From contig CALCRD010000051.1 in the NCBI GenBank assembly GCA_937894355.1, forward strand, positions 1 to 16,220: a stretch of DNA of 16,220 bases. The letters are read 5' to 3'. The notes beneath the pieces were generated by a model. It did no database searches. It was not told the origin of the DNA and saw nothing but the letters and a program-made list of their open reading frames with translations. The DNA is from an uncultured Bacillus sp. (GTDB lineage Bacteria > Bacillota > Bacilli > Bacillales > Cytobacillaceae). The translations under genes and the position numbers were made by a program. Of the stretch, positions 7,698 to 16,165 are shown piece by piece. Positions within the stretch are counted from its first letter, which is position 1, and each line of letters begins with the position of its first letter.

Positions 7698-10034
7698 TCA
7701 TTTTGTAGTTTGGTTACAATCATCATATTTGATCTCATTTTGGTCACCTAGCTTCGCTCTGATCCTTCTCTGTTCCCCAAAAAGAGATATTGGTTCTGAA
7801 AGCTGATGACCACTAAAATTCTCTACATATACATAGTTATCTCCAGAATCGTAAATCCTCATAGGATATTTTGTACAATAACCCGAAATAATTGAAGATC
7901 TAAATAACTTGAAATGCTCCCTCCGCAAAACAGAAGTATCATTATTAAGCTTACTAAGATTCTCCTTTAAGGTATTTGCAACAAACGATAGTCCTATTGA
8001 TTTTTTATGCACAAGGGTAACAATAGTCCTCACTATTACACCAAGTATCTGTTTGATTTTATTACTTTTATGGTAACATGTATTTACAAATACATCAGGT
8101 GTTCTGTCATAACCTTCACTGAAGATATTCCACCATACATTATATCCAGCGCACGCTGGTTGATTAAACAATGCTCCTCCACCCTTAATTCCTCTAAATC
8201 CCCAAACTAACTCAAATAGATTAAACGCTGGTGGAGAAAACGGACCCTCAGAGAACCCATGTAAATCAAAGTCAACATAAATATTCTCTGTATTGTTATA
8301 CTCAATACATGTAAAAACATTACCATAACAATTTCCTTCCCCTCCCATCATATCAGCAAAACAGGTCTCGAAAAATATATCACAAAACAGGTTATCAGAG
8401 GAATGTCCATATAGTTTTATCCCTTGATGTCCTGAAGAACCTTTAATCACTACCTTATCAACAGTACAATTCCTAGCATCTTGAACATATAAAGGATTAG
8501 TAAAATTATCTATAACTACATCTTTAATGAGGCCATGGGCAACCCTCTTCATATTAATTCCGTTCCATCCATAGTCCATTATCTGAGCTTCTCTTTTCGA
8601 AAAGTAGATAGGAAATCCATGATGCCTAAAGATACCATTCCACTTTGACCTCAATGTAAAATTGACAAACCCGACATTCTCCAACATTTCAACTCCATAT
8701 AGTTCAGGATAAAACTCTGCTTTGGCATCTACCCTCAAAGGTTGTTTTAACTTCACCCTCTTACTATCTAGTATCCTCTCTACTTCAACCAACCATTGAA
8801 AAGAAGGAGCAATCTCATCAGAAGCCCTTTTAGCTGTTTTCCACTCTTCCCTTAGGGCATCAACTGACAACAGTGTTTTTAGCAGCTCATCATTTCCATA
8901 GTCATTAAAAAGAGCCAAAATTACATACTTACTGCCCTCAAGTGATTTGGTATCATCAACGACCAGGATACTATCACCACGATAAGCTGGCTCAACGACT
9001 TTTGTCAAATACTGCGCTTCAATTATACTTCCGTCTGAGCCAGGATCTGTCAATGATGCGCTCCTGGTAATTATACTCTTTCTTTTCTTAAACTGAACAC
9101 CAAAGAAAATATTGCTACTCTGTAATAACTCTCCTGTTGTAAAAACAAAAGGAGAAAGCCAAGGATTCTTTTCTCCCATTAGTGTAGGAGAATGTGAAAC
9201 AAAAACCGTGCTCTTGGATTCTCCCTTTATTACTATTTTACTATAATTAATTTGAATAAATCGCCCATGCTGTCCAACATTGTAAATGCCATTTGAAAAA
9301 AACAGAATTCCACCACCATCTCTTCCAATAGTATCAACAGCATTCTGAATTTTCAAAGTACAATCCTCTGATTTATTAGGATATATACCATAATTCTTTG
9401 CATCGTATACCTTAAAAGTTGCAAACAAAGCATCGGGATCAGACTCACCATAATCAAAACCAGCAAATGAAAAGTCTTGAATCAACGAGCTATTAGGATT
9501 TTCCCTAAACGAATTAAAAAAAATAGATTTTTTAGCTTGGGATCTAGATATATCTATATTCCTATCTCTCTTTTCTTTAAAACTTTTAGCCAGCGTAATG
9601 TATTGTCGATGTGGTGCACCCAAAGGTGAGTTCCTAATGTAAAAACCATAAATAAAACACCATAGGATTGCATACTCTATATTTAGTTGGGAATACACTA
9701 AATACATTGTACACACTGTGCTAACAAAATAATACAGGAGTGAAGTAAAAGCTGTTTTGGGACTAAACTTCGTAATCAAAAACCCAAATACAAATGCAGA
9801 AAAAATGGAGATAGGGATAAATAGTACTACTATCCATATAGAGTCTATTTGCTTAACAAGAAAATACCCTGAAAAACACAAAAAGATGAAAAACAGAAAT
9901 AAAGAAAGCCTAGAAGACAGCTTCTTACAATATCTAAAACTATGAATGGAAATATCATGTCCTAAAATATTTGCCCCGCCCAAAAAAGCTAAAGCAGAGA
10001 CTAACATTAAAAATAAAACCAAGTAAAAATTCAT
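7698..10034 (-). CDS. Multi-pass membrane protein fused to a pectate-lyase-like beta-helix
   Basis: This 778-residue protein has an N-terminal membrane region and a long C-terminal repeat domain. Hydrophobic spans are near residues 4-22, 43-60, 66-88, 96-116 and possibly 121-134. A basic linker (about 135-170) follows. Residues 187-211 (DFSFAGFDYGESDPD then FKVYDAKNYG) and 238-252 (GRDGGGILFFSNGIYNV) match the opening of pectate-lyase-superfamily beta-helices of the Pectate_lyase_3 or DUF4955 type. Short repeated strands continue to about residue 640, with a charged helical insertion near 380-425 and a hydrophobic helix near 660-675. Such folds occur in polysaccharide lyases, hydrolases and C5-epimerases, but the catalytic residues are not identifiable by eye. 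It sits between the polymerase and transferase genes, so it may trim, cleave or epimerise the nascent polymer. Whether the beta-helix faces periplasm or cytoplasm depends on the fifth span. Confidence 0.85.
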   Translation of the reverse strand: MNFYLVLFLMLVSALAFLGGANILGHDISIHSFRYCKKLSSRLSLFLFFIFLCFSGYFLVKQIDSIWIVVLFIPISIFSAFVFGFLITKFSPKTAFTSLLYYFVSTVCTMYLVYSQLNIEYAILWCFIYGFYIRNSPLGAPHRQYITLAKSFKEKRDRNIDISRSQAKKSIFFNSFRENPNSSLIQDFSFAGFDYGESDPDALFATFKVYDAKNYGIYPNKSEDCTLKIQNAVDTIGRDGGGILFFSNGIYNVGQHGRFIQINYSKIVIKGESKSTVFVSHSPTLMGEKNPWLSPFVFTTGELLQSSNIFFGVQFKKRKSIITRSASLTDPGSDGSIIEAQYLTKVVEPAYRGDSILVVDDTKSLEGSKYVILALFNDYGNDELLKTLLSVDALREEWKTAKRASDEIAPSFQWLVEVERILDSKRVKLKQPLRVDAKAEFYPELYGVEMLENVGFVNFTLRSKWNGIFRHHGFPIYFSKREAQIMDYGWNGINMKRVAHGLIKDVVIDNFTNPLYVQDARNCTVDKVVIKGSSGHQGIKLYGHSSDNLFCDIFFETCFADMMGGEGNCYGNVFTCIEYNNTENIYVDFDLHGFSEGPFSPPAFNLFELVWGFRGIKGGGALFNQPACAGYNVWWNIFSEGYDRTPDVFVNTCYHKSNKIKQILGVIVRTIVTLVHKKSIGLSFVANTLKENLSKLNNDTSVLRREHFKLFRSSIISGYCTKYPMRIYDSGDNYVYVENFSGHQLSEPISLFGEQRRIRAKLGDQNEIKYDDCNQTTK

Positions 10035-10189
10035 CGATTGACAATAATAAGATTGTACTACAAAATGTTTATATAAAGGATGTGTCCCAAACCACTATAT
10101 ATCAATCCTTATCCATCCATATCCGGAAAACAATATGCATTAAACCTAAACCGTTATTACTTAAGATTAATTGCAGGGTCATTTACTCC

Positions 10190-11524
10190 TTAAATCCTTG
10201 ATGAAAAATAATACAGAAGATATACCATTGATATTTGTTCATTCGCAAATGGTGACCAACCCAAATTGCCATAAATAATAAATGCAATAAGTACACCCGA
10301 AAAAGCTAAATTCAAAACCTTCTTATTTACGGAAACTTCTTTGTTTACCATCAGCGCTGATCTTTTAAAGACCTTAGAAAATAGTAAAAACAAACAGGCG
10401 AAACCTATTATTCCAGTCTCAGCGAGCATTATGATATGAATATTGTGAATTGGACTTCTAGCAAAGAATCCGTCTAATATTGGCAACTCAGCAGCAAAAT
10501 AAGATATATGAGTATTGAGACCAACACCAAAAAACGGATGCAGTCTTATTATTTCAAAACCAGCAAACCAATGTACTAATCTGGCCTTTGCCATTTCATC
10601 GAAGTTATCCCCCTGAAAATATTCTCCAATTGGTGTAAATAAATAAATTACAGCAAAAACTATAGCACCAATAACAGATATATAGATAATTCTTTTAAGG
10701 CTAAACAAAGAGCTATTTGGGTTTTTGAAAATGTAAAGAATTACAGAGAATGAAAACAAAAACCCTAATACCCCTGACCTTGACAGGGTTAATAGAAGGG
10801 TCAGAACACTCAAAACTAGAAAAACTATTGAATCCCTGCGCTTTACCTTTAGCAAGAATGCTGAATAAAAAAAACTAAAAGATATAAGACAAAAAAGAGC
10901 TAAGTTTCCAGGATGGCTAAATATACCAATTGCAGACAACCTTCCTCCTCTTCCTTCAGCCGCCCACTTAGAAGAACCAGGCAAAAACCATTCAGTAGCG
11001 CTTTCAATACCTAACACAGGGAATAATAAAGCCAAGAAAAACTGGCAAATCACTAAAATCGATAATGCATCGTAAACACCTCGAAAAATAGTTTCCTTTT
11101 CAAAGCAGGATCTTAACAAAACATAGAATAATGTAAGATTAAGAATCCGTATCAAGAAAAACACCGTGTACTTAACATCTACATTAGCACCATTTATTAA
11201 GGATGGGAAAAAGAATAACACAATAATTAAAACTAATAAACCATCTTTTCTAGAAAAAGGGAATTTAGTTTTACTAAAAAGAAGGTATAAAAGCAGTATA
11301 GCATTAAATAAGACAAAAGGTTCTAAACTAAAACTCTGATTGAATGCTCCAGACTTCAGCTCTGGGTATGGTGGAATCTGCAATATATTTATAGTAAATG
11401 GCAACCAGAAAACTAAAAAACTTACAATCAAAAAAGTAGATTTCTTCCCTAATATTCTGAAAGCAGCGTATCGAAGGACAAACAGAATAACAAAACAAAA
11501 TAGTATAGCAATACGGGTATCCAC
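10190..11524 (-). CDS. wzy: O-antigen polymerase / ligase family membrane protein (Wzy-like)
   Basis: This 444-residue integral membrane protein has about ten to twelve hydrophobic spans and the features of the Wzy_C family: FSHPGN at residues 202-207, TLSRSG at 246-251, LVHWFAGFEIIRLHPFFGVGLNT spread over 316-338, and SPIHNIHI with AETG at 357-371 in a long periplasmic loop. In this position it should join flipped repeat units into polymer at the periplasmic face. WaaL-type ligases share the motifs, but the flippase two genes upstream favours polymerase. The start is GTG at 11522-11524, since no in-frame ATG lies nearby upstream; it is ten bases after the pyruvyl transferase stop. The next gene begins 155 bases downstream. 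Confidence 0.9.
   Translation of the reverse strand: MDTRIAILFCFVILFVLRYAAFRILGKKSTFLIVSFLVFWLPFTINILQIPPYPELKSGAFNQSFSLEPFVLFNAILLLYLLFSKTKFPFSRKDGLLVLIIVLFFFPSLINGANVDVKYTVFFLIRILNLTLFYVLLRSCFEKETIFRGVYDALSILVICQFFLALLFPVLGIESATEWFLPGSSKWAAEGRGGRLSAIGIFSHPGNLALFCLISFSFFYSAFLLKVKRRDSIVFLVLSVLTLLLTLSRSGVLGFLFSFSVILYIFKNPNSSLFSLKRIIYISVIGAIVFAVIYLFTPIGEYFQGDNFDEMAKARLVHWFAGFEIIRLHPFFGVGLNTHISYFAAELPILDGFFARSPIHNIHIIMLAETGIIGFACLFLLFSKVFKRSALMVNKEVSVNKKVLNLAFSGVLIAFIIYGNLGWSPFANEQISMVYLLYYFSSRI
11522..11524 (-). other. GTG start codon of the polymerase gene
   Basis: The first codon of the polymerase frame is GTG followed by GAT ACC CGT. The next in-frame methionines lie far inside the protein, and starting there would remove the first membrane spans. 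The preceding ten-base gap has no clear Shine-Dalgarno sequence. Other operon genes start with ATG. Confidence 0.7.
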
Positions 11525-11534
11525 AATTATACAA

Positions 11535-12668
11535 TTATAAGTACTTGTTCAAAGCATTCTTTAAAAAGACAAGCGATGCTTCACGTTGTTTATCAAGGAT
11601 ACTCCATACTTCTTTATAATCAATTTCAATAGGAGTAAAATCCTCCACCTTACTTATTGATTTATCAATTGTATTACCCCTGATTCCTAACATATCTAGC
11701 AAACTTTCTATTCTTGTATTGCCACGTTCATCATTCAAAATACACACAAACTGCTTCTTAAAAATAATAGAGAATACGACACCATGAAAGGAATCAGTCA
11801 CAACAAAACTAGAATTAGAAATACCCGACAACCATGTTTCAATAGATGGGTAATTATACGATCTTCCTCGGCTAAAGACTTTCCGTAACGAGAACCGGTC
11901 CTTTGGATTCAAAATTGCTATGCCATTAGCCTTTGTAACACTCTTAATCCTACTTCCTACTTCTCTTTTAAAATTTGAATCATCAAGGAAAAACTGCGCT
12001 ATATAAGGTTGTTCTGGCGTTGTACAATCCTTTGCAAGGTCAACATATACCTTCTCATCAAGAAGAAAAGTTGGATCTAAAACATGATTTGCTCTGACCC
12101 CAAACTTTTCCATGCAAATCCTGGTACCAACTTCTTCTCTTACAGATACAGCATCAAACTTTTTTAACAATTTTCCTAATTGATCAACACAATCACTATC
12201 CCCTTCAAAATAATCTATTCCAAAACTAGCGGCATAAGATATTCTCTTTACATTTTCTGGAACAAAATCAAGGAAATAACTTCTAATTAAATTCCTTGCG
12301 TAAGAAAGACGCCACACCTGATCGCTCCCAACAACTACAGCATCAAGATTCTTTGATGCCTTTGACAATGACCTCGTTCCAAACAAAAAAGAAGTAGTAT
12401 TTGGTAACATACATCTTCTAAATCTTGAGAACTCTCTGGCAAAAAGCAAGTCTCTTATCCACAAGGAAACTGTTTTTCTTGCAGCTTCTACAACTCCAAA
12501 ATCCTTGACCTTATCAAAAAAATGACTAGACCTATTCAATATTATTGGTTCAAATCCTAGTCTCTTAATAGCTGTATATAATGCAAAAGCCTGCAAAACT
12601 GCTCCATAATTACTTTTCCTGTGAAAAGTCAAAATTCCAATTTTCTTATTCCGATCGCCTATTTTCAT
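11535..12668 (-). CDS. Polysaccharide pyruvyl transferase family protein
   Basis: This 377-residue protein belongs to the CsaB/WcfO-like polysaccharide pyruvyl transferase family, which forms a pyruvate ketal on a sugar from phosphoenolpyruvate. The N-terminus GILTFHRKSNYGAVLQAFAL (residues 11-30) is typical. Also present are DAVVVGSDQVWR at 109-120, ISYAASFG at 143-150, SVREE at 175-179, HVLDPTFLLD at 195-204 and VTDSFHGVVFSIIF at 290-303. Length and motif order are normal, so the gene looks intact. It lies between the flippase and polymerase genes and near the F420-hydrogenase-beta-like gene, a partner often seen with it in Bacteroidota surface-polysaccharide loci. The acceptor sugar cannot be read here. 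Some family members may have other activities, so the ketal is likely but not proven. Confidence 0.92.
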   Translation of the reverse strand: MKIGDRNKKIGILTFHRKSNYGAVLQAFALYTAIKRLGFEPIILNRSSHFFDKVKDFGVVEAARKTVSLWIRDLLFAREFSRFRRCMLPNTTSFLFGTRSLSKASKNLDAVVVGSDQVWRLSYARNLIRSYFLDFVPENVKRISYAASFGIDYFEGDSDCVDQLGKLLKKFDAVSVREEVGTRICMEKFGVRANHVLDPTFLLDEKVYVDLAKDCTTPEQPYIAQFFLDDSNFKREVGSRIKSVTKANGIAILNPKDRFSLRKVFSRGRSYNYPSIETWLSGISNSSFVVTDSFHGVVFSIIFKKQFVCILNDERGNTRIESLLDMLGIRGNTIDKSISKVEDFTPIEIDYKEVWSILDKQREASLVFLKNALNKYL

Positions 12669-12727
12669 AAATTACATTTAAAAACTCCATTTTATCACAG
12701 TCGAACTGACAATCCAGCAAACAGCCT

Positions 12728-14266
12728 TCATTGCCGTCTGATAATCCTACCCAGGTAACTAAGAAAAAACTCTTTTTCTTTTACATCTAAGCCCAGTAGG
12801 TAAATGGATATTATAGAAAAAATAACAGACAAAAAAACTACTAAAATAAACCTTGCAAATGAAAATTCTAAATTCATATGCAATAATAGAGGAATAGGAA
12901 CTGAAGTAACACTGATTAATAAGCAAATAAAAATTACCTGAGAAATAAACCTTCTAACATTAAGTTTTACCAACCTTCTAACAATAATCAATCGAACAGC
13001 TATTGCAACTATTGAAATACAAATACTAGCCCAGAGCGTAGATTGCGGTGGAAATCCAAGTTTAAGAATCAAAAATGAAACAGGTAGATTAATAACCAGC
13101 AACCCTCCCACCACACCTTGATATAGTTTTATTTTACCTGTTGCCTGAGCTGAAGTCATTAATGGCTTTGACAAACTTTCAATTAAAATATTTGCAATGA
13201 CTAGGCGAGTAAATACAACTGTAAAATCAGGTACTGTTTTTAGCCATAATCTTAAAATGACCTCTGTTTCTAATAAAATAGGCAATGACAAGGTAAACAA
13301 CAAAAAATACGAATACTTTGCTCCTTTATAAATAAGTTGGTGCATAAACTCAATTTGGCCACCAGCATAGGACTTTATTATGGGTGGATTAAGCGCCATC
13401 TGGAAATTACTTACAAACTGGTTTGCCGCACTTTTTACTCTCATGGCAACTGCATATGCTGCATTTACTATTGGACCAAAAAACATATTCAAAATAACAT
13501 TTATACCTTGTCCCATAATTACTGAAGCAGAACTGCCCCATAGGTTCCAACCAGCATAACTAAATAGCCTTTTAAACAAACCTGCATCCCAGAAAAATAC
13601 GTATCTACTTTCTTCATACTTTATATGGCAATACACACAATAAATAAGTTTTGAAAGTATTGCAACTATTAAAACCAAAACGGAATAAAACTTCAATTTA
13701 TCAAATCCAAACCACTGTAACATAAAAACGATTAGCAAATTGAAACTCACCTCAATCATACTAACCCACGCATACACATTCATCTTCTCATGTGCAATTA
13801 TCATTGCGTTATAAGGAACGCTAATCATATTTACAATCAACACAAGAATGGAGATCTGGTATACCCAGTGTGCTGCAGCTAATCTTTCTTGTGGAATGGT
13901 TAGATATTCATTAAAGAACCACAGCCCTAGTGTCTCTGCCAAAACAATAATAAATAAAGCTATTAGCAGGTGAATATTCACACTCATAACAAAAACATTA
14001 TGAAGCTTGGTTTTATCTTCTCTTCCTATTTCAAAGGATAAGAATCGTTGAGTAGCTGAAGTCATCGCATTGCTAAGAAATGCCATCATTGTAACAAAAC
14101 CAGCAACAGCATGATATATACCAAAGTCTTCCACACCTAGGGTGTTAAGAACGACCCTAGAGGTATACAATGTCACTATCATCATTACTAACATCCTGAA
14201 ATACAACATAGAAGTATTCCTTATAATACGCTTATTGTTTTCTATTAGTAATGCCTTATCGCTCAT
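12728..14266 (-). CDS. wzx: Wzx-type lipid-linked oligosaccharide flippase
   Basis: This 512-residue protein has about 12 to 14 hydrophobic spans and the look of polysaccharide-transport members of the MOP superfamily. The N-terminal segment NTSMLYFRMLVMMIVTLYTS, the following RVVLNTLG and DFGIYHAVAG (about residues 46-56), and TSATQRFLSFEIG (about 69-81) are typical of the Bacteroidota lipopolysaccharide flippase group. A second characteristic block is around residues 240-300 (YAGWNLWGS, then INVILNMFFGP and NPPIIKSYAGG). It should move the undecaprenyl-linked repeat unit across the inner membrane for Wzy. No stop or frameshift interrupts it. It lies 59 bases upstream of the pyruvyl transferase gene and is preceded by a 260-base gap with an inverted repeat. 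Confidence 0.93.
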   Translation of the reverse strand: MSDKALLIENNKRIIRNTSMLYFRMLVMMIVTLYTSRVVLNTLGVEDFGIYHAVAGFVTMMAFLSNAMTSATQRFLSFEIGREDKTKLHNVFVMSVNIHLLIALFIIVLAETLGLWFFNEYLTIPQERLAAAHWVYQISILVLIVNMISVPYNAMIIAHEKMNVYAWVSMIEVSFNLLIVFMLQWFGFDKLKFYSVLVLIVAILSKLIYCVYCHIKYEESRYVFFWDAGLFKRLFSYAGWNLWGSSASVIMGQGINVILNMFFGPIVNAAYAVAMRVKSAANQFVSNFQMALNPPIIKSYAGGQIEFMHQLIYKGAKYSYFLLFTLSLPILLETEVILRLWLKTVPDFTVVFTRLVIANILIESLSKPLMTSAQATGKIKLYQGVVGGLLVINLPVSFLILKLGFPPQSTLWASICISIVAIAVRLIIVRRLVKLNVRRFISQVIFICLLISVTSVPIPLLLHMNLEFSFARFILVVFLSVIFSIISIYLLGLDVKEKEFFLSYLGRIIRRQ

Positions 14267-14320
14267 ATCAAGTTTATTCTGTTAACATCTATTAAATCTG
14301 GAAAACTGCTTAACTCAAGC

Positions 14321-14359
14321 AATATCCTATTAAATAAAGGTAAATCAATCTAGGATATT
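14321..14359. repeat. Nine-base inverted repeat upstream of wzx
   Basis: AATATCCTA at 14321-14329 is matched exactly by TAGGATATT at 14351-14359, with a 21-base AT-rich spacer. It lies 54 bases upstream of the wzx start. There is no T run after it on the minus strand, so it does not look like an intrinsic terminator. It may be a protein-binding site, an RNA hairpin or chance in AT-rich DNA. Confidence 0.4.
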
Positions 14360-14410
14360 AAAAGCATAAAGAGTATTCTGAATAAAGCAATCATTCTAAA
14401 AGGTAATACT

Positions 14411-14515
14411 CTAATATGAAGTAGGTTTCCAAAATGGAAGTATGGTATTATGAGAGCATTGATGCCAATAACCAAATATCACCAATACAACAAAAAGCCC
14501 AGAAAAGACCTTCAT
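14411..14515 (-). CDS. Possible 34-residue membrane peptide (hypothetical)
   Basis: The gap between the iron-sulfur protein gene and wzx holds a 34-codon frame starting MKVFSGLFVVLVIFGYW, with an ATG at 14515 and TAG at 14411-14413. The N-terminus has one lysine followed by about 15 hydrophobic residues, like a small membrane peptide or a short signal sequence; the rest is polar and aromatic. A purine-rich GGAAGG abuts the ATG directly, too close for a normal ribosome site. Cys20 follows WHQ, which is not a good lipobox. I recognise no family. It could equally be chance in AT-rich DNA, so confidence is low. Confidence 0.18.
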   Translation of the reverse strand: MKVFSGLFVVLVIFGYWHQCSHNTILPFWKPTSY

Positions 14516-14526
14516 CCTTCCAAAAA

Positions 14527-15945
14527 TCAATGGGCTCTAAACAACCTCAACGAAACACCATATATTTTCTTCGCCAACCTATGTATAATTGACTTCCTTC
14601 TCGCTGTCATATATTTTTTTAATGGCTTCTTCATGCGTGATGTAAAAACATTGAGATTATTTTGACGAAGAGCTTCAAGAAAGGCCATATGACTTAGTAA
14701 AGATAATTCTTCACGAAGTGAATAAATTCTTTGCCTTTTCTTTGTGATTTTATTCTGATTGGCCTCAACTCTTTTTTGGGGATACCATTTGCCCTCTTTT
14801 TCCTTTCTTGCAATTCTATATGACAATCCTTCTCTCCTATGCCTAAAGCCACCATCTTGTGATTTGATTACATCTTCTTTGGATATCTCATCAAGGAAAA
14901 TTGCATTGACGGTCATCTGCTCTTGTAGCAAACTCAGTATTTCCTTATTTCGAACTACAAGAATGGATGTCCCCTTTGAATCATTGACATACTTAGGCAA
15001 CCATGCGTCACCTATTGAAATATCTGAGGTTTCATTAACCACATCATCACAATAATCACATGCATGAGGTTTAAAGAATCCAGAGCCATAGTCTTCACAT
15101 CCAAATATCTCCTTGTCAACTTTAGACCTAACTAAGTTATCTTTATTAGACCATACTTTGTAAACTTTATGACTAGCAGGCTTATCGTCAAGTTTACCGC
15201 GAAAGTCAATTGCGGTTAGATTGCTTGGATGAACTCCTAAAAACCAGCCTATCATCTTCGATTGATTTGCACTTTTCATCCCACCACATACAATTCCAAC
15301 AGTGTATTTCAGTCTTTCTCTTACCACAGAGTCCTTTAATGACAATAAACGCAATGCCTTTATAAAACAAGGAATCCCAGTTATCGCATACCTCCCTTCA
15401 ACACTACGTATATGATCTATTATACTCCCTAAAGTAGACGGATAATAACTAGACCTGGATCCTGCTAGCACCTCATTTGGGTTTTCAAATACTTTGTAAT
15501 TAAATAAAGGGACATCAGATCTCTGGGTCTCATTAGGAACCAATTGAATAAAATAATCTATTTTCCTTTCTTTCAGTAAAATATAACCTAACCATTTTCC
15601 AAAACCTCCCGAGCTTCCCTTCTCTCTAAAACTATCATAAGACACATAACCAGCATAGCATTTCAAATAGTTTCCTAAATAACTATCCATTTGATTGTTT
15701 GGATACAATATAGCTCCCAAATCATCTTCATTCTTTGAAACTCCAGAAAACGGACATACATCAAGCAAGTCAACGCTTTCATCATAATTTATCATTTTAT
15801 CTATGTAAGCAACATAGTTTCCATACTCATCCATCTTTACTTTAAATGGCGATCCCACAACTGTAGTACATATACCACATCCAATACAGTAATTACCGTC
15901 TATTACAGTCTCCTTTAATGTTAAAACTTCTGATGGAGTTCTCAT
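14527..15945 (-). CDS. F420-hydrogenase/dehydrogenase beta-subunit-like iron-sulfur protein
   Basis: This 472-residue protein is the first gene of the operon visible here. A ferredoxin-like N-terminus has CIGCGIC (Cys20, 23, 26) and Cys64 in DVCPFSG, enough for one 4Fe-4S cluster. The FrhB-type core follows: GSSGGFGKWL at 110-119, ITGIPCFIKALRLL at 188-201, VGIVCGGMKS at 216-225, IDFRGK at 246-251, and HACDYCDDVVNETSDISIGDAW at 294-315 with Cys296 and Cys299. The C-terminal 80 residues are basic and probably helical. True FrhB proteins are flavin-containing F420 reductases, but Bacteroidota surface-polysaccharide loci often carry such homologues without evident F420 use. The role is unknown; a redox step linked to the sugar or pyruvyl group is possible. 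The ATG at 15945 fits the family's N-terminus. Confidence 0.9.
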   Translation of the reverse strand: MRTPSEVLTLKETVIDGNYCIGCGICTTVVGSPFKVKMDEYGNYVAYIDKMINYDESVDLLDVCPFSGVSKNEDDLGAILYPNNQMDSYLGNYLKCYAGYVSYDSFREKGSSGGFGKWLGYILLKERKIDYFIQLVPNETQRSDVPLFNYKVFENPNEVLAGSRSSYYPSTLGSIIDHIRSVEGRYAITGIPCFIKALRLLSLKDSVVRERLKYTVGIVCGGMKSANQSKMIGWFLGVHPSNLTAIDFRGKLDDKPASHKVYKVWSNKDNLVRSKVDKEIFGCEDYGSGFFKPHACDYCDDVVNETSDISIGDAWLPKYVNDSKGTSILVVRNKEILSLLQEQMTVNAIFLDEISKEDVIKSQDGGFRHRREGLSYRIARKEKEGKWYPQKRVEANQNKITKKRQRIYSLREELSLLSHMAFLEALRQNNLNVFTSRMKKPLKKYMTARRKSIIHRLAKKIYGVSLRLFRAH

Positions 15946-16158
15946 TTGAATTAATTATCTATTTATGCACTGGAAAAACAATATAGAATAGCATATCCTG
16001 TTCAAAGGGAACATTATATCCTTCCAGCTAACTGAAAATAAGTTTAAGAAATAAAGCTTCTAGTTAAACTCAAATGCATTCCTTTGAATCCATTTCAAAT
16101 AACTATATTTCAATAAATTATAAATCCACCTTGTAACACCTCTTGCAGGTCAGTCACA
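15946..16158 (-). other. Untranslated leader of the operon
   Basis: About 210 bases separate the predicted transcription start from the first ATG. The leader is AT-rich, has no convincing gene, and holds a weak hairpin (TTTGAA at 16083-16088 with TTCAAA at 16094-16099). A 19-codon frame starting at 16014 is preceded by GGAAGG at ribosome-site distance, but it resembles no known leader peptide. Bacteroidota capsule operons often use leader-level antitermination; no ops-like element was recognised here. Confidence 0.35.
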
Positions 16159-16165
16159 CAGGGCA

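Noticed and set aside
11328..11534. 68-codon minus-strand frame at the start of the polymerase gene
   Set aside because: It starts with ATG but is out of frame with the polymerase and has no recognisable features; the GTG-started polymerase frame explains the region better.
14450..14665. 71-codon plus-strand frame across the end of the first gene
   Set aside because: It overlaps the iron-sulfur protein's C-terminus in antisense, has no promoter or known motif, and ends in a low-complexity hydrophobic run typical of AT-rich DNA.
15955..16014. 19-codon frame in the leader with a GGAAGG upstream
   Set aside because: It is too short and has no leader-peptide signature such as runs of one amino acid; Shine-Dalgarno sequences are not generally used in this group.
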